Positions 47,893 through 56,446 of a DNA stretch of 64,000 nucleotides are shown here, in pieces. The notes below the pieces were generated by a model. That model did not search any database, was not told the DNA's origin, and was given only the letters and a program-made list of their open reading frames with translations. The stretch lies in contig JANQFP010000166.1 of the NCBI GenBank assembly GCA_028277795.1, positions 31,654 to 95,653 of the forward strand, given 5' to 3'. A program made the position numbers and the translations under genes. The DNA is from Rhodospirillales bacterium (GTDB lineage Bacteria > Pseudomonadota > Alphaproteobacteria > Rhodospirillales > JANQFP01). How positions within the stretch are numbered: the first letter of the stretch is position 1; each line of letters opens with the position of its first letter.

Positions 47893-50436
47893 ATGACAGC
47901 ATTGAACAGACGCGGCTTCATGAAGCTGGCTTCGGCCAGCGGCGCCGTGCTCGCTGCCGGCGCGGCCGACATCCGGCCCGCCTTGGCCGGCACCATCAAA
48001 CTGAGCCAGAGCGGGCGCAGTTTCTCGCCCACCACGGGCAAGGAACGCCAAGCCATCCCCACCGCCTGCTGGCAGTGCGTGACTCGGGATTCCATGATCG
48101 GGTACGTCGAGGACGGGCGCGTGGTCAAGCTCGACGGGCACCCGGAGTCCATCCGCACCCGTGGCGTGATCTGCGCCAAGGGGCAGGCGGGCATCAACAC
48201 GGTCTACTTCCCGGACCGCATCCTTTATCCCTTGCGGCGGGTCGGTGCCCGCGGTGAGCACAAGTGGAAGCGGATCAGCTGGGACGAGGCCCTGGACGAG
48301 ATCGCGGGGCGCATGAAACCGCTGCTCGACGCCGGCACGCCCGAGAAGCTCATGTACCATTACGGCCGCAACAAGGCGAGCCAGTCCAAGGTGAACGGCG
48401 ACTTCCTCGGGGCGTTCGGCACCAAGACCATCGGCAACCACACGTCCATCTGCGAAGGCGGCAAGTGGACGGCCCAGGAGCTCATGTGGGGCGGTCACTA
48501 CGACAACTGGGACTTCGACAACACCGACTTCGTCCTGGTCTTCGGATCCAACACGTTGAACACCCACACCAACCACATCCCCGTCGCCCAGCGCCTGATC
48601 GACGCGCACGTGGGACGGGGCGTGCCTATGTACGTGTTCGACGTGCGCCTGACCGACACCGCCGCCCATGCCGACGAGTGGATCCCCATCAACGTGGGCA
48701 AGGACGGGCTGGTGGCCCTGGCCATGTGCAACGTGATCATGAGCGAGGGCCGGTACAAAAGGGACCTGTTCAAGTTCATGAAGGTCACGGCCGATCGCAA
48801 CGCGTCCGTGGATGAAAAGATCGCCGCCGTCAAGGCCGGGGTGGCGGCTTTCACGCCGGAGATGGCCGAGAAGGACAGCATGGTGCCGGCGGACAAGATC
48901 CGCGAGCTCGCGCGGGCCTTCGCCCGGGCGAAATCGGGGGTCGTCGTCAGCTATCGCGGCACCATCGCCCACCAGGACGGGGCCGACCAGGAACGGGCCA
49001 TGATGCTCCTGGCCGCCATCACCAACAACGTCAACAGCCCGGGCGGCCGCTGCCAGGGCGTCGGCGCGGGCTGGAAGAGCCCCAAGTCGAAGGCCGGGCA
49101 GAAGACCGGCGGCAAGGTCAAGGCCCTGAACATCAACGACGGCTTCCCGGGTCAGGTGGCCTACCCCACCCACCACGTCAACCACCAGGTCCTGAAGATG
49201 ATCAAGGACGGCCGCGCGGGCCGGCCCGAGGTCTACATCTGGTCCTGCTACAACCCGGTCTACGTGAACGGCGAGGTGGAGGAAAACAAGGCGATCATGA
49301 AGGACGAGAGCCTGATGCCCTTCACGGTGAGCATCAACATCGTCTACGACGAGTCCTCGGCCCTGGCCGACATCATCCTCCCCGACGTCACCTACCTGGA
49401 GCGTTGGGACTGGGAGGACATGGTCTCGCCGACACAGGTCGCCGAGTACTACTTCCGCCAGCCCCTGATCAAGCCCTTGGGCGAGTCCAGGGACACTGGC
49501 GACATCTGGGTCGGCCTGGCCCAGAGGCTGGGCATCAAGCTCGCCTGGTCGAGCAAGGAGGACTTCGTCCGCCAGTCCTGCAACATGACCCCCGGCGTCA
49601 AGGAGGCCGGCGGCTTCGAGTACATGAAGAAGCGCGGCATCTGGCACGACAAGAATGCCAAGCCGGACTACATGGGGTTCATGTCCAAGATCCCGGCGAG
49701 TGCTCTGAAGAAGGACGGCGTGATCTTCGACCAAGCCACCGGGGTCTACTGGAACTGGAAGAAGGCCAAGGCCCAAAGCGCCGACGAAGCCATGAAGGTC
49801 GGGTATCAGAACACCCCCGGCGCCTACAAGGCCTACGTGGGCCAGGAGATCGACGGCGAGGTCTACCGGGGATTCAAGCCGGACAAGGTCAACAAGTCCG
49901 GCTTCCTGGAGTTCTATTCGGAGCTGCTGAAGGCCAAGGGCATCCCGGCGTTCCCCACCTTCACGCCGATCGCCGAGCACACGGCCATGGCACCGGACGA
50001 ACTCCACCTCACCACTTACAAGGTGGCCGTCCACACCCACTCGCGGACGTCCCATTGCAAGTGGCTGTCGGAGATCTACCACGACAACCCCGGATGGATG
50101 AATCCCAAGACCGCAGCAGAACGCGGCCTGGTGGACGGGGACCGGATCCGCGTCCGCAGCAAGCACGGGGAAATCACGACCCACGTCAAGGTGACCGAAG
50201 GGATCATCCCCGGGATCATCGCCATCTCGTATCACGTGGGCCGCGAGTTTTCTGGACGCTACGGCTCGGGCAAGGCGGATCCTATTCCCGGGACCATGGC
50301 TGACGACCCCGACTTCAAGAACAAATGGTGGGACCGTCACGGCGTCCACCCGAACGTGCTCATCGCCAACGCACCGGACAGAATGACCGGCCAGCAGCGG
50401 TGGATGGATGAGGTCGTCAGGGTGGAGAAGGCCTGA
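47893..50436 (+). CDS. Periplasmic molybdopterin oxidoreductase catalytic subunit
   Basis: An 847-residue member of the DMSO reductase superfamily. The TAT signal has NRRGFMKLASASGAVLAAG. The N-terminal cluster motif reads CWQCVTRDSM ... VICAKGQAG: Cys-x2-Cys-x3-Asp-x27-Cys, so Asp stands where a third Cys is expected. A Cys in NHTSICEGGKWTAQELMWGG near 190 is the likely Mo ligand. Other blocks include FGSNTLNTHTNHIPVAQRL, ILPDVTYLERWDWED and HTHSRTSHCKWLSEIY. No NrfD anchor is present; the multiheme cytochrome probably replaces it. The substrate is unknown: the sequence is not recognisably ArxA, TtrA, PsrA or SoeA. Confidence 0.92.
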   Translation: MTALNRRGFMKLASASGAVLAAGAADIRPALAGTIKLSQSGRSFSPTTGKERQAIPTACWQCVTRDSMIGYVEDGRVVKLDGHPESIRTRGVICAKGQAGINTVYFPDRILYPLRRVGARGEHKWKRISWDEALDEIAGRMKPLLDAGTPEKLMYHYGRNKASQSKVNGDFLGAFGTKTIGNHTSICEGGKWTAQELMWGGHYDNWDFDNTDFVLVFGSNTLNTHTNHIPVAQRLIDAHVGRGVPMYVFDVRLTDTAAHADEWIPINVGKDGLVALAMCNVIMSEGRYKRDLFKFMKVTADRNASVDEKIAAVKAGVAAFTPEMAEKDSMVPADKIRELARAFARAKSGVVVSYRGTIAHQDGADQERAMMLLAAITNNVNSPGGRCQGVGAGWKSPKSKAGQKTGGKVKALNINDGFPGQVAYPTHHVNHQVLKMIKDGRAGRPEVYIWSCYNPVYVNGEVEENKAIMKDESLMPFTVSINIVYDESSALADIILPDVTYLERWDWEDMVSPTQVAEYYFRQPLIKPLGESRDTGDIWVGLAQRLGIKLAWSSKEDFVRQSCNMTPGVKEAGGFEYMKKRGIWHDKNAKPDYMGFMSKIPASALKKDGVIFDQATGVYWNWKKAKAQSADEAMKVGYQNTPGAYKAYVGQEIDGEVYRGFKPDKVNKSGFLEFYSELLKAKGIPAFPTFTPIAEHTAMAPDELHLTTYKVAVHTHSRTSHCKWLSEIYHDNPGWMNPKTAAERGLVDGDRIRVRSKHGEITTHVKVTEGIIPGIIAISYHVGREFSGRYGSGKADPIPGTMADDPDFKNKWWDRHGVHPNVLIANAPDRMTGQQRWMDEVVRVEKA

Positions 50437-50472
50437 ACGGACAACGAGCCCACTTGAGACGGAGCCGGAACC

Positions 50473-51144
50473 ATGGCGATCGCCCGGAAAGACATGGCGG
50501 AGACGGCCGCGGCACGCAGCGCCATCTACGGCTTTCTTGCCACCGTCTTCCGGGCGGAGCCATCGGCCGCGTTTCTGGCTCGCCTGGCCGGCGACGAGTT
50601 CGCCGGCGCCTTCGCCTCCCTCGAAGGCTCCCTGTCGGACCAACTGATCGCCACGGATCGCGACCGCTTGGCGGAGGACCTGGCCGTTGAATACACGCGG
50701 CTGTTCATCGGACCAGGTCCTCACATTTCTCCCCACGAGTCCGTGAACATCGATATGGGGAACGCCCTCGAAGCGAGCTTCTGGGGCACCCAGACGGTCA
50801 AGGTGAAGAAGTTCATCGAAGCCACCGGCCTCGAATACGCCGAAGCATTCACCGACATGCCCGACCACATCAGCGTGGAGTTCGAGTTCATGCAGACGCT
50901 GGCGGCCAAGGAGCAAGAGGCCTGGGCCGAAGGCAACGCGGAGTACGCCACCAATCTCCTCGCCATCGAACGGCGGTTTTTCGACGAGCACCTGGACCGC
51001 TGGGTTCCGCGCTTCTGCGACAAGGTGATCGCGGAAGCGGACCTGGACTTCTACCGGGCCATGGCGGAGCTCACCAAGCAGGTCCTGGCCTTCGAAAGAC
51101 AGAACCTGGCCACCGAGACAGCCGAATCCCAGACCCACGCCTGA
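50473..51144 (+). CDS. TorD-family molybdoenzyme chaperone
   Basis: A 223-residue, all-helical cytoplasmic protein of the TorD/DmsD family: RSAIYGFLATVFRAEPSAAF near residue 15, EYTRLFIGPGPHISPHESVN near 73 (the family's GP..P-E signature) and EFEFMQTLAAKEQEAW near 135. It binds the TAT signal of the catalytic subunit and checks cofactor insertion before export. The gene closes the respiratory operon, 36 bp after the catalytic gene. Confidence 0.92.
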   Translation: MAIARKDMAETAAARSAIYGFLATVFRAEPSAAFLARLAGDEFAGAFASLEGSLSDQLIATDRDRLAEDLAVEYTRLFIGPGPHISPHESVNIDMGNALEASFWGTQTVKVKKFIEATGLEYAEAFTDMPDHISVEFEFMQTLAAKEQEAWAEGNAEYATNLLAIERRFFDEHLDRWVPRFCDKVIAEADLDFYRAMAELTKQVLAFERQNLATETAESQTHA

Positions 51145-51549
51145 CGACCGCCAACCAAGCGGCACCTCCTCCACTCCGCGGTTGCTTCCGCTGGGGTGTG
51201 ACGGACCTTAGCTCAAGGGATATCATCAGTTCCGAAGACCGCGGCGCGCCGCTTCGGCGGTGCCAGTCCGGCAAGCCGCCGCATCATGGGGTCCCTTTCG
51301 GTGTTTGGTCGGACGGCCGACAACTGGCGTCCATCCTACCACCGGGCGGCGCGGGTTCCGTCCGAAATGGGTGCTGCAGATGCTGTCCATGCCCCGCCCC
51401 GGCAGCGTGAGTGGTCGTGGCGCTGCCGTGAAGTCCCTGTCCCATAGTGCGTCCTTCTCGATGGTGACCGGAATCGTACCATCACACTGGCCTGCCCCCC
51501 TTTAACCCGATCCAGATGTTAGGCAGGGAAGCTTGGCATCTGGGTTCTG
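51145..51549. other. Non-coding stretch after the respiratory operon
   Basis: About 400 bp with no ORF of convincing codon use. It borders the insertion sequence remnants and may itself be debris; no clear terminator, repeat or RNA gene was found. Confidence 0.4.
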
Positions 51550-51715
51550 ATGAGAGGGGGCATACAGATGCCGAGGAAGCGGATTTCGGTCGAGCAGATC
51601 ATCAACATGATGCGTGACGCGGACGTGCTGCTTGCACAGGGGCAGACGGTTCTCGAGGTCTGTCGCGGTTTCGGAGCAGAGCTACTACCGTTGGCGTCGG
51701 GAGTACGAAGGCCAA
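51550..51715 (+). pseudogene. IS3-type transposase OrfA remnant, frameshifted
   Basis: The first frame reads MPRKRISVEQIINMMRDADV then LLAQGQTVLEVCRGFG, the N-terminus of an IS3-family OrfA. Around 51670-51680 the frame shifts and the next frame continues VSEQSYYRWRREYEGQ, the recognition part of the same protein. A loss of a few bases near GGTTTCGGAGCAG explains it. The sequence then runs into unrelated bases and the rest of OrfA and all of OrfB are missing. Confidence 0.85.
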
Positions 51716-52054
51716 TACCGGACCATGCACTTCCAGGACTACCTGCAGGCCGATGCCGAGGAGCGGCGCTTTGAGCCTCGAGTATTCTTGGTGGCGGCCG
51801 TCGTTGAGGCCATCTTTGACAATTCGGCAGTGGTCCCGGACCCTTTTCCGTTCTTCCGTGATGGCCCTCGGAGCCTTGCTCCTGTCCATCGCCTTCGGTG
51901 GGCGCCACGCCGAAGCCGAGATGACGGTTGTGGAGATCGATAGAACACCCCTCGAGGTGTTCATGTTGTTTGAGAGCCCGTTCGGAAAGCAGTTGAGTCC
52001 GAGGAATTCGGTTGTGATTCACTGGCGCGACGCAAGATATTGTTGGAGAGCGCC
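51716..52054. other. Unassigned stretch between IS remnants
   Basis: No recognised gene. A frame through 51943 (MHFQDYLQADAEERRFEPRV...) continues from the IS3 remnant, but its later part is not transposase-like and is probably fortuitous. Confidence 0.35.
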
Positions 52055-52366
52055 ATGTGGACCACGGAAAGCCGTCGGACCTATGACCGGGACGGCCTTC
52101 GCTGTCGGAGCGATTTGACGGACGCCGAGTGGATGATCGTGGCGCCGATGATCCCGCCAGCCAAGCGGGGTGGCCGGCCGCGCACTGCCAAGGGCTTCGT
52201 GGTCCTGTCCAAACGTTGGATCGTCGAGCGTACCTTCGCCTGGCTGGGCCGCTGCCGGCGGCTGGCCAAGGAGTTCGAATGCCTGGCCAGACGGGCTCTC
52301 GCCTTCCCCCGCCTCGCCATGATCCGCCTCACGATGCGCAGAATCGCAAGGTCCCAAAATCAATGA
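52055..52366 (+). pseudogene. IS5-family transposase with internal deletion
   Basis: A 103-codon frame joins the N-terminus of an IS5-type transposase ([20 protein letters not shown], then RGGRPR) to its C-terminus ([20 protein letters not shown], then [20 protein letters not shown]). The central 100-150 residues with two of the catalytic acidic positions are missing, while the join keeps the frame, so the product would be inactive. The tail [17 protein letters not shown] is the usual YREK-like region replaced by VERTFAW of this group. Confidence 0.88.
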
Positions 52367-52519
52367 TATGTTTTCCGTACGGACTTTTACACGCCAAGCG
52401 GTCGAATTGATTGACGACATATCCGTGACCGAATCTTGGACAAACTCATGCCCTATCTGCTGGACGTGGTGAGATCCGGTGGTCTATAAAGGCGAGCATA
52501 ATCAACGGAGGGGAAAGCC

Positions 52520-53956
52520 TTGATTGTCGTCTTCGTGCACGGCTGGAGCGTCACGGATACCGACACCTACGGAGGACTGCCGGAGGCCCTACAGGTCCGT
52601 GCACCGGCGTTCGGGCTCGAAATCGATATCCGGCACATCTGGCTCGGGCGATACATCAGCTTCGACGACGACGTCCGGATGTCCGACGTCACGAAGGCAT
52701 TCGACGCCGCGCTTCGCGAGCAAATCCCGGACAACCAAAACCGTTCGCAGCCGTTCTCTTGCATCACGCACTCGACCGGGGGCCCGGTGATCCGGGAATG
52801 GGTGGACCGCTACTTCGGCGCCGAAGGACTCGCGGATTTGCCTCTCCAGCACCTGGTGATGCTGGCGCCGGCCAACCACGGTTCCCCCCTTGCCGTCATC
52901 GGCAAGGAGCGGGTTGGTCGCCTGAAGGCATGGTTCCAAGATATCGAACCGGGACAACAGATCCTCGACTGGCTGTCGCTCGGGAGCGAGGACCAATGGC
53001 GCCTCTCCGAGCGCTATTTGGACTACGCGCCGGCCGAGAACGGGTTCTTTCCGTTTGTGCTCACGGGACAGACCATCAATCGCAAGCTCTACGACTTCCT
53101 GAACTCCTATCTGGCCGAGGTCGGTTCCGATGGCGTCGTTCGGGTCGCCGGGGCCAACCTCAACTACACCATGTTGAGTTTGCGGGAGGGTCCTGAAGAG
53201 GTGGAGAGCGTTCCGCATGGCGCGGATGAGCCCTTCACCGTACAACTCCTCGAACCCGTGGGCGGCATCCGCCGGCCTCCCGCGGGTCCGCTCGGCGTCA
53301 TTCCGCGAGCAAGCCATTCGGGTGACAACATTGGCATCATGAAGAGCGTCACGCCGGGCCGGGCAGCACAGAAGCCGGTCGTCGACGAAATTCTCAGGTG
53401 CCTGGGCGTTGGTGACGGCGCCCGCTACCAGCAAAGGCTCGAGGAGTTGGCCGAGCTGACGCAGGTGACGCAAGCCCGGGACCAGCACTCAAAGCGCCAC
53501 CGTTACAACATGCTGGTCTTCCGCATCCGGGACAACGAGGGGAATCCCATCGACGATTTCGACATGTTTCTGCTGGCGGGCGCCGAGTACAGGCCCGATC
53601 AACTGCCCAAGGGTTTCTTCGTCGACCGACAGCGGAATCCGCGGGACCCCAACAGACTGGTTTATTACATCGATCACGATGTCCTGACGCGCATCCGGGA
53701 CCAGCGCCTCGGCATTCGTGTCATCGCAAGACCCAGAGAGAGCTCGGATCCCCGGGACAGGCATTTCACGTACTATCGGCCGGTGGAGTTCCGGACGGAC
53801 GGCGAAACCCTCGAAGGCGTGTTGCGCCCCAATGAGACCATCTATGTGGACATCGAAATAACCCGGCGAGTCGACAAGCAGGTGTTCCGGCTCGACCGCG
53901 GCGATACCCCGCGCCAGCCGTTCGACGATAAGCCGCCGCTAGGCCAGGAGGCCTAA
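52520..53956 (+). CDS. Alpha/beta-hydrolase fold serine esterase/lipase-like protein
   Basis: A 478-residue protein from TTG 52520, preceded by GGAGGGG. The first half is a lipase-like hydrolase: MIVVFVHGWSVTDTDTYGGL with the oxyanion HGW, then CITHSTGGPVIREWVDRYFG, where Ser85 is in T-H-S-T-G in place of G-x-S-x-G; LQHLVMLAPANHGSPLA follows, and HSGDNIGIM may hold the catalytic His. The second half (about 330-450) is a beta-rich domain with YYIDHDVLTRIRDQRLGIRV and LRPNETIYVDIEITRRVDKQ, perhaps C2-like. No signal peptide. It is paired with the membrane protein 28 bp downstream, which suggests a two-gene module; phospholipase action on membranes is possible but unproven. Confidence 0.8.
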   Translation: MIVVFVHGWSVTDTDTYGGLPEALQVRAPAFGLEIDIRHIWLGRYISFDDDVRMSDVTKAFDAALREQIPDNQNRSQPFSCITHSTGGPVIREWVDRYFGAEGLADLPLQHLVMLAPANHGSPLAVIGKERVGRLKAWFQDIEPGQQILDWLSLGSEDQWRLSERYLDYAPAENGFFPFVLTGQTINRKLYDFLNSYLAEVGSDGVVRVAGANLNYTMLSLREGPEEVESVPHGADEPFTVQLLEPVGGIRRPPAGPLGVIPRASHSGDNIGIMKSVTPGRAAQKPVVDEILRCLGVGDGARYQQRLEELAELTQVTQARDQHSKRHRYNMLVFRIRDNEGNPIDDFDMFLLAGAEYRPDQLPKGFFVDRQRNPRDPNRLVYYIDHDVLTRIRDQRLGIRVIARPRESSDPRDRHFTYYRPVEFRTDGETLEGVLRPNETIYVDIEITRRVDKQVFRLDRGDTPRQPFDDKPPLGQEA

Positions 53957-53984
53957 AGAGACAACGTAAAGGCGGGCGTGCGAA

Positions 53985-55271
53985 ATGGCCGGGCTTCTGG
54001 CGGTCTTGGAAACGGTTCTCGTCCTGTCATTGACATTCGTTGCGCTGGCCACGGCCGCCTCCTCACTCGCAGGGACGGCGATGCGTCTGGCCCGGCTTCG
54101 GGCGAAGGGCCTTCGCGATATGGTGGAGTACCTGTTCCGGAACCACGTCATCCCCCTGTTGCAGCGCCTCAACACGCAGTTCCTCGACCCGGACCGGGGT
54201 GCCACGCGAGGCCCGTTCGACGCGGTTCTGAACGACACGGCTTCGAGACCCGACAGCCTTTGCCAGTTCATCGTCGACTTGACGATGGCGCCGCAACCGC
54301 TCCCGCCGAGCGGCAACGGCGATCCCCGCATCGCGGCGGTCAGAGCGAACGGATGGGACTCACGACGCAAAACCCTTGATGCCATCTCGATCGAGGATTT
54401 CAGGGTCAGACTGGAATCCTCTGCGCTCGGCCACGACCTCCGGAATCATTTCGAGGCCACGGGCCAGCCGGAGAGACTGGGTGTGGAGCTCGACCTCCTG
54501 ACCCGGCAATTCGCGTCGAGCCAGAGCGGTGCGCGCGAGACGTTCGCCCGCAAGGCGCGTGCACTGAGTGTCGCCTTCGGTTTCCTTCTCGCGATCGGCC
54601 TCAATGTCGACAGCGTCAACCTGTTCAGCACCTACCTCACCGATCCGTCGCAGCGCGCCTCTGTTCTCGCCCAGCGGGAGGGCATTCTCGGGGAGGCCGA
54701 GCGCGGCCAACTGAGTGGAGAACCGGCGCAGGACGCGGGCGTGAGCGCGACGGAAACCGAAAAGACGATGCGCGAGGCCGAAGCGCGGCTCGACCTTCTC
54801 CTCACCCGGCTGGACGTCATTGCAAACTCGGACGTTATGACGAAGGCCGACCCTGAATCGGAGCTCGTTCAGGTATCGAACACCGCATTGAAGCAAGCAC
54901 GAGAGGTCTCCGAACAGGCCAAGCTCACGTTGAGGGACGTCAGCACGGCGGTCGGTGAGTTACGCCAGACGGCGGCCATCGTGACCGAGAGATTTCCCAT
55001 CGGCTGGAACCGCTACCCGGGATGCGAAACCGTAGCGGCCGATCCCCGATGCCTGCTTACCGAGCCGAAAAACGGAGACGTCGGACTTGCCCGTCTTCAG
55101 GCACGGGTGGGCGATGCGCCCGGGACATTCATCAATTGGCTGATCGGCGTGCTGTTGACGGGCCTGCTTTTGGGCCTGGGAACGCCCTTCTGGGTGCAGG
55201 TGGTCAATCACCTTCTCCGCATCCGGCAACTCGGCAAGGATGCGAGGGCCGCACAGCCTTCGGGGCCCTAA
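53985..55271 (+). CDS. Membrane protein of unknown function paired with the hydrolase
   Basis: A 428-residue protein with an N-terminal helix (LLAVLETVLVLSLTFVALAT, about 4-24), a middle hydrophobic segment (ALSVAFGFLLAIGLNVDSVN, about 190-209) and a C-terminal helix (WLIGVLLTGLLLGLGTPFWV, about 384-403). Residues 230-330 are helical and coiled-coil-like. Similar three-helix proteins occur in many bacteria without known function. The spacing of 28 bp to the hydrolase gene and common direction suggest co-expression. Confidence 0.75.
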   Translation: MAGLLAVLETVLVLSLTFVALATAASSLAGTAMRLARLRAKGLRDMVEYLFRNHVIPLLQRLNTQFLDPDRGATRGPFDAVLNDTASRPDSLCQFIVDLTMAPQPLPPSGNGDPRIAAVRANGWDSRRKTLDAISIEDFRVRLESSALGHDLRNHFEATGQPERLGVELDLLTRQFASSQSGARETFARKARALSVAFGFLLAIGLNVDSVNLFSTYLTDPSQRASVLAQREGILGEAERGQLSGEPAQDAGVSATETEKTMREAEARLDLLLTRLDVIANSDVMTKADPESELVQVSNTALKQAREVSEQAKLTLRDVSTAVGELRQTAAIVTERFPIGWNRYPGCETVAADPRCLLTEPKNGDVGLARLQARVGDAPGTFINWLIGVLLTGLLLGLGTPFWVQVVNHLLRIRQLGKDARAAQPSGP

Positions 55272-55439
55272 CCGGCGTCCTGTCGCAAATGCGCTGCGAT
55301 GCGGCCCGCTGATCTGACGTCCGTTCTATGGAGACCAAAGGTCGATCAGGCCTTCCCAACGGACCGTTAGCTGACCTAAAACCTAGTCCCGGTCATGGGG
55401 CGTGCCACCAGGCCCCAAATCGGCTTCGAGGCTGACGCG

Positions 55440-56189
55440 ATGCGTATCCTGGTAACCGGTCTCCATCGGTCTGGGACCAGTGCGACTGCGAGGCTCTTGG
55501 CGGCGGTCACGGAACGATCCCTTTTGGATGATCCCCAGTGGGCCATCTTTCATCCTCGGATGGCCGGGGCCTACCGCGAGGTCGAGGCCTATCGTCGCGA
55601 GTTGGAGACCCACGACATCGTCAAGTGTCCGCGCATGGGCGAGGGGCTCGAGGACGTCCTTGATGATTTTCGCGACGCGAGGGTGGTCTATCTCGTTCGC
55701 GATCCCCGCGACGTCTACTGCTCAATCGCCGAGGCTCAGGCGTCGCCTGATCCGACGGTGTCGACAATGGCGGAAAACTCGCGCTTCGGACCGCACGACG
55801 ACCTTTGGGAAGGCGTGGCGCTGGCCTATCGGAGTTATGCGCAAAAGGCCCTCGTGGCGAGTCATCGGTTCCGTAACCGCTTGGTGTTTCTCGCCTACCA
55901 GGACCTGTGCAACTCGCCGACGGCAACCGTCGACGGCCTGTGCGGGGCGCTCGGGCTGGCTCCCCGACGTCCGCTCCCCGAAGACCTCCCGCATCAACAA
56001 CTTGCTCCCTTGCGAAACAAGACGCCATCGGACACGTCGATCAAGGGTGTCGGGCGTTGGGTGCGGGAGCTCGACAGTGCAACCGCCGCAAACATGATGG
56101 ATCTCTGCGGGGACCAGTTCGCCGCATTGTTGGCACGCAGCCTCGACCTCGACGAACGACTGTCGTCACCAAGCGCCAAGTGCATCTAG
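55440..56189 (+). CDS. Sulfotransferase-family protein
   Basis: A 249-residue PAPS-dependent sulfotransferase-like protein from ATG 55440 (MRILVTGLHRSGTSATARLL). The 5'-phosphosulfate loop is TGLHRSGTSATAR at residues 6-18 and the 3'-phosphate motif is VVYLVRDPRDVYCSIAEAQA near 86-105. The acceptor is unknown; bacterial relatives act on lipids, exopolysaccharide or small molecules. It lies alone between the hydrolase pair and the RADAR genes, with 168 bp before and 257 bp after it. Confidence 0.88.
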   Translation: MRILVTGLHRSGTSATARLLAAVTERSLLDDPQWAIFHPRMAGAYREVEAYRRELETHDIVKCPRMGEGLEDVLDDFRDARVVYLVRDPRDVYCSIAEAQASPDPTVSTMAENSRFGPHDDLWEGVALAYRSYAQKALVASHRFRNRLVFLAYQDLCNSPTATVDGLCGALGLAPRRPLPEDLPHQQLAPLRNKTPSDTSIKGVGRWVRELDSATAANMMDLCGDQFAALLARSLDLDERLSSPSAKCI

Positions 56190-56446
56190 TCCTTGTGCCA
56201 TACGCCGCGTTCCGGCCACGGCGGTGCGAGCCCACGCATCTGTCCGAGGGTCGGGGGACGCCGTCGCGGCGTGGCTGCGGACACCGGTGCAGTGTGGAAA
56301 TTCAACGCGATGCTAGTGGACAAACCCGCAATGGCGCCTATTCGGTTTCGCCCATACGTGGTACCATCGAACGGTTTTGAGTCCGATTTGGCCGATCCTG
56401 GGTTCCTATGCGCATCTAACGTCGAGTGGTGTGGAGGGCGACAATA

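Noticed and set aside
47893..50436. Calling the molybdoenzyme arsenite oxidase ArxA because of the AioXSR-like regulators
   Set aside because: Regulator similarity alone does not fix the substrate; the N-terminal motif differs from what I would expect, NrfD (ArxC) is missing, and the cytochrome set is different.
47875..51174. A 1099-codon minus-strand open frame across the molybdoenzyme and torD
   Set aside because: Antisense to genes with clear motifs; long open frames in the complementary phase are expected at this GC content.
53985..55271. Treating the membrane protein as the third RADAR gene
   Set aside because: It is separated from rdrA by a sulfotransferase gene and two non-coding gaps, has a closer partner in the hydrolase gene, and does not resemble SLATT or Csx27 proteins.
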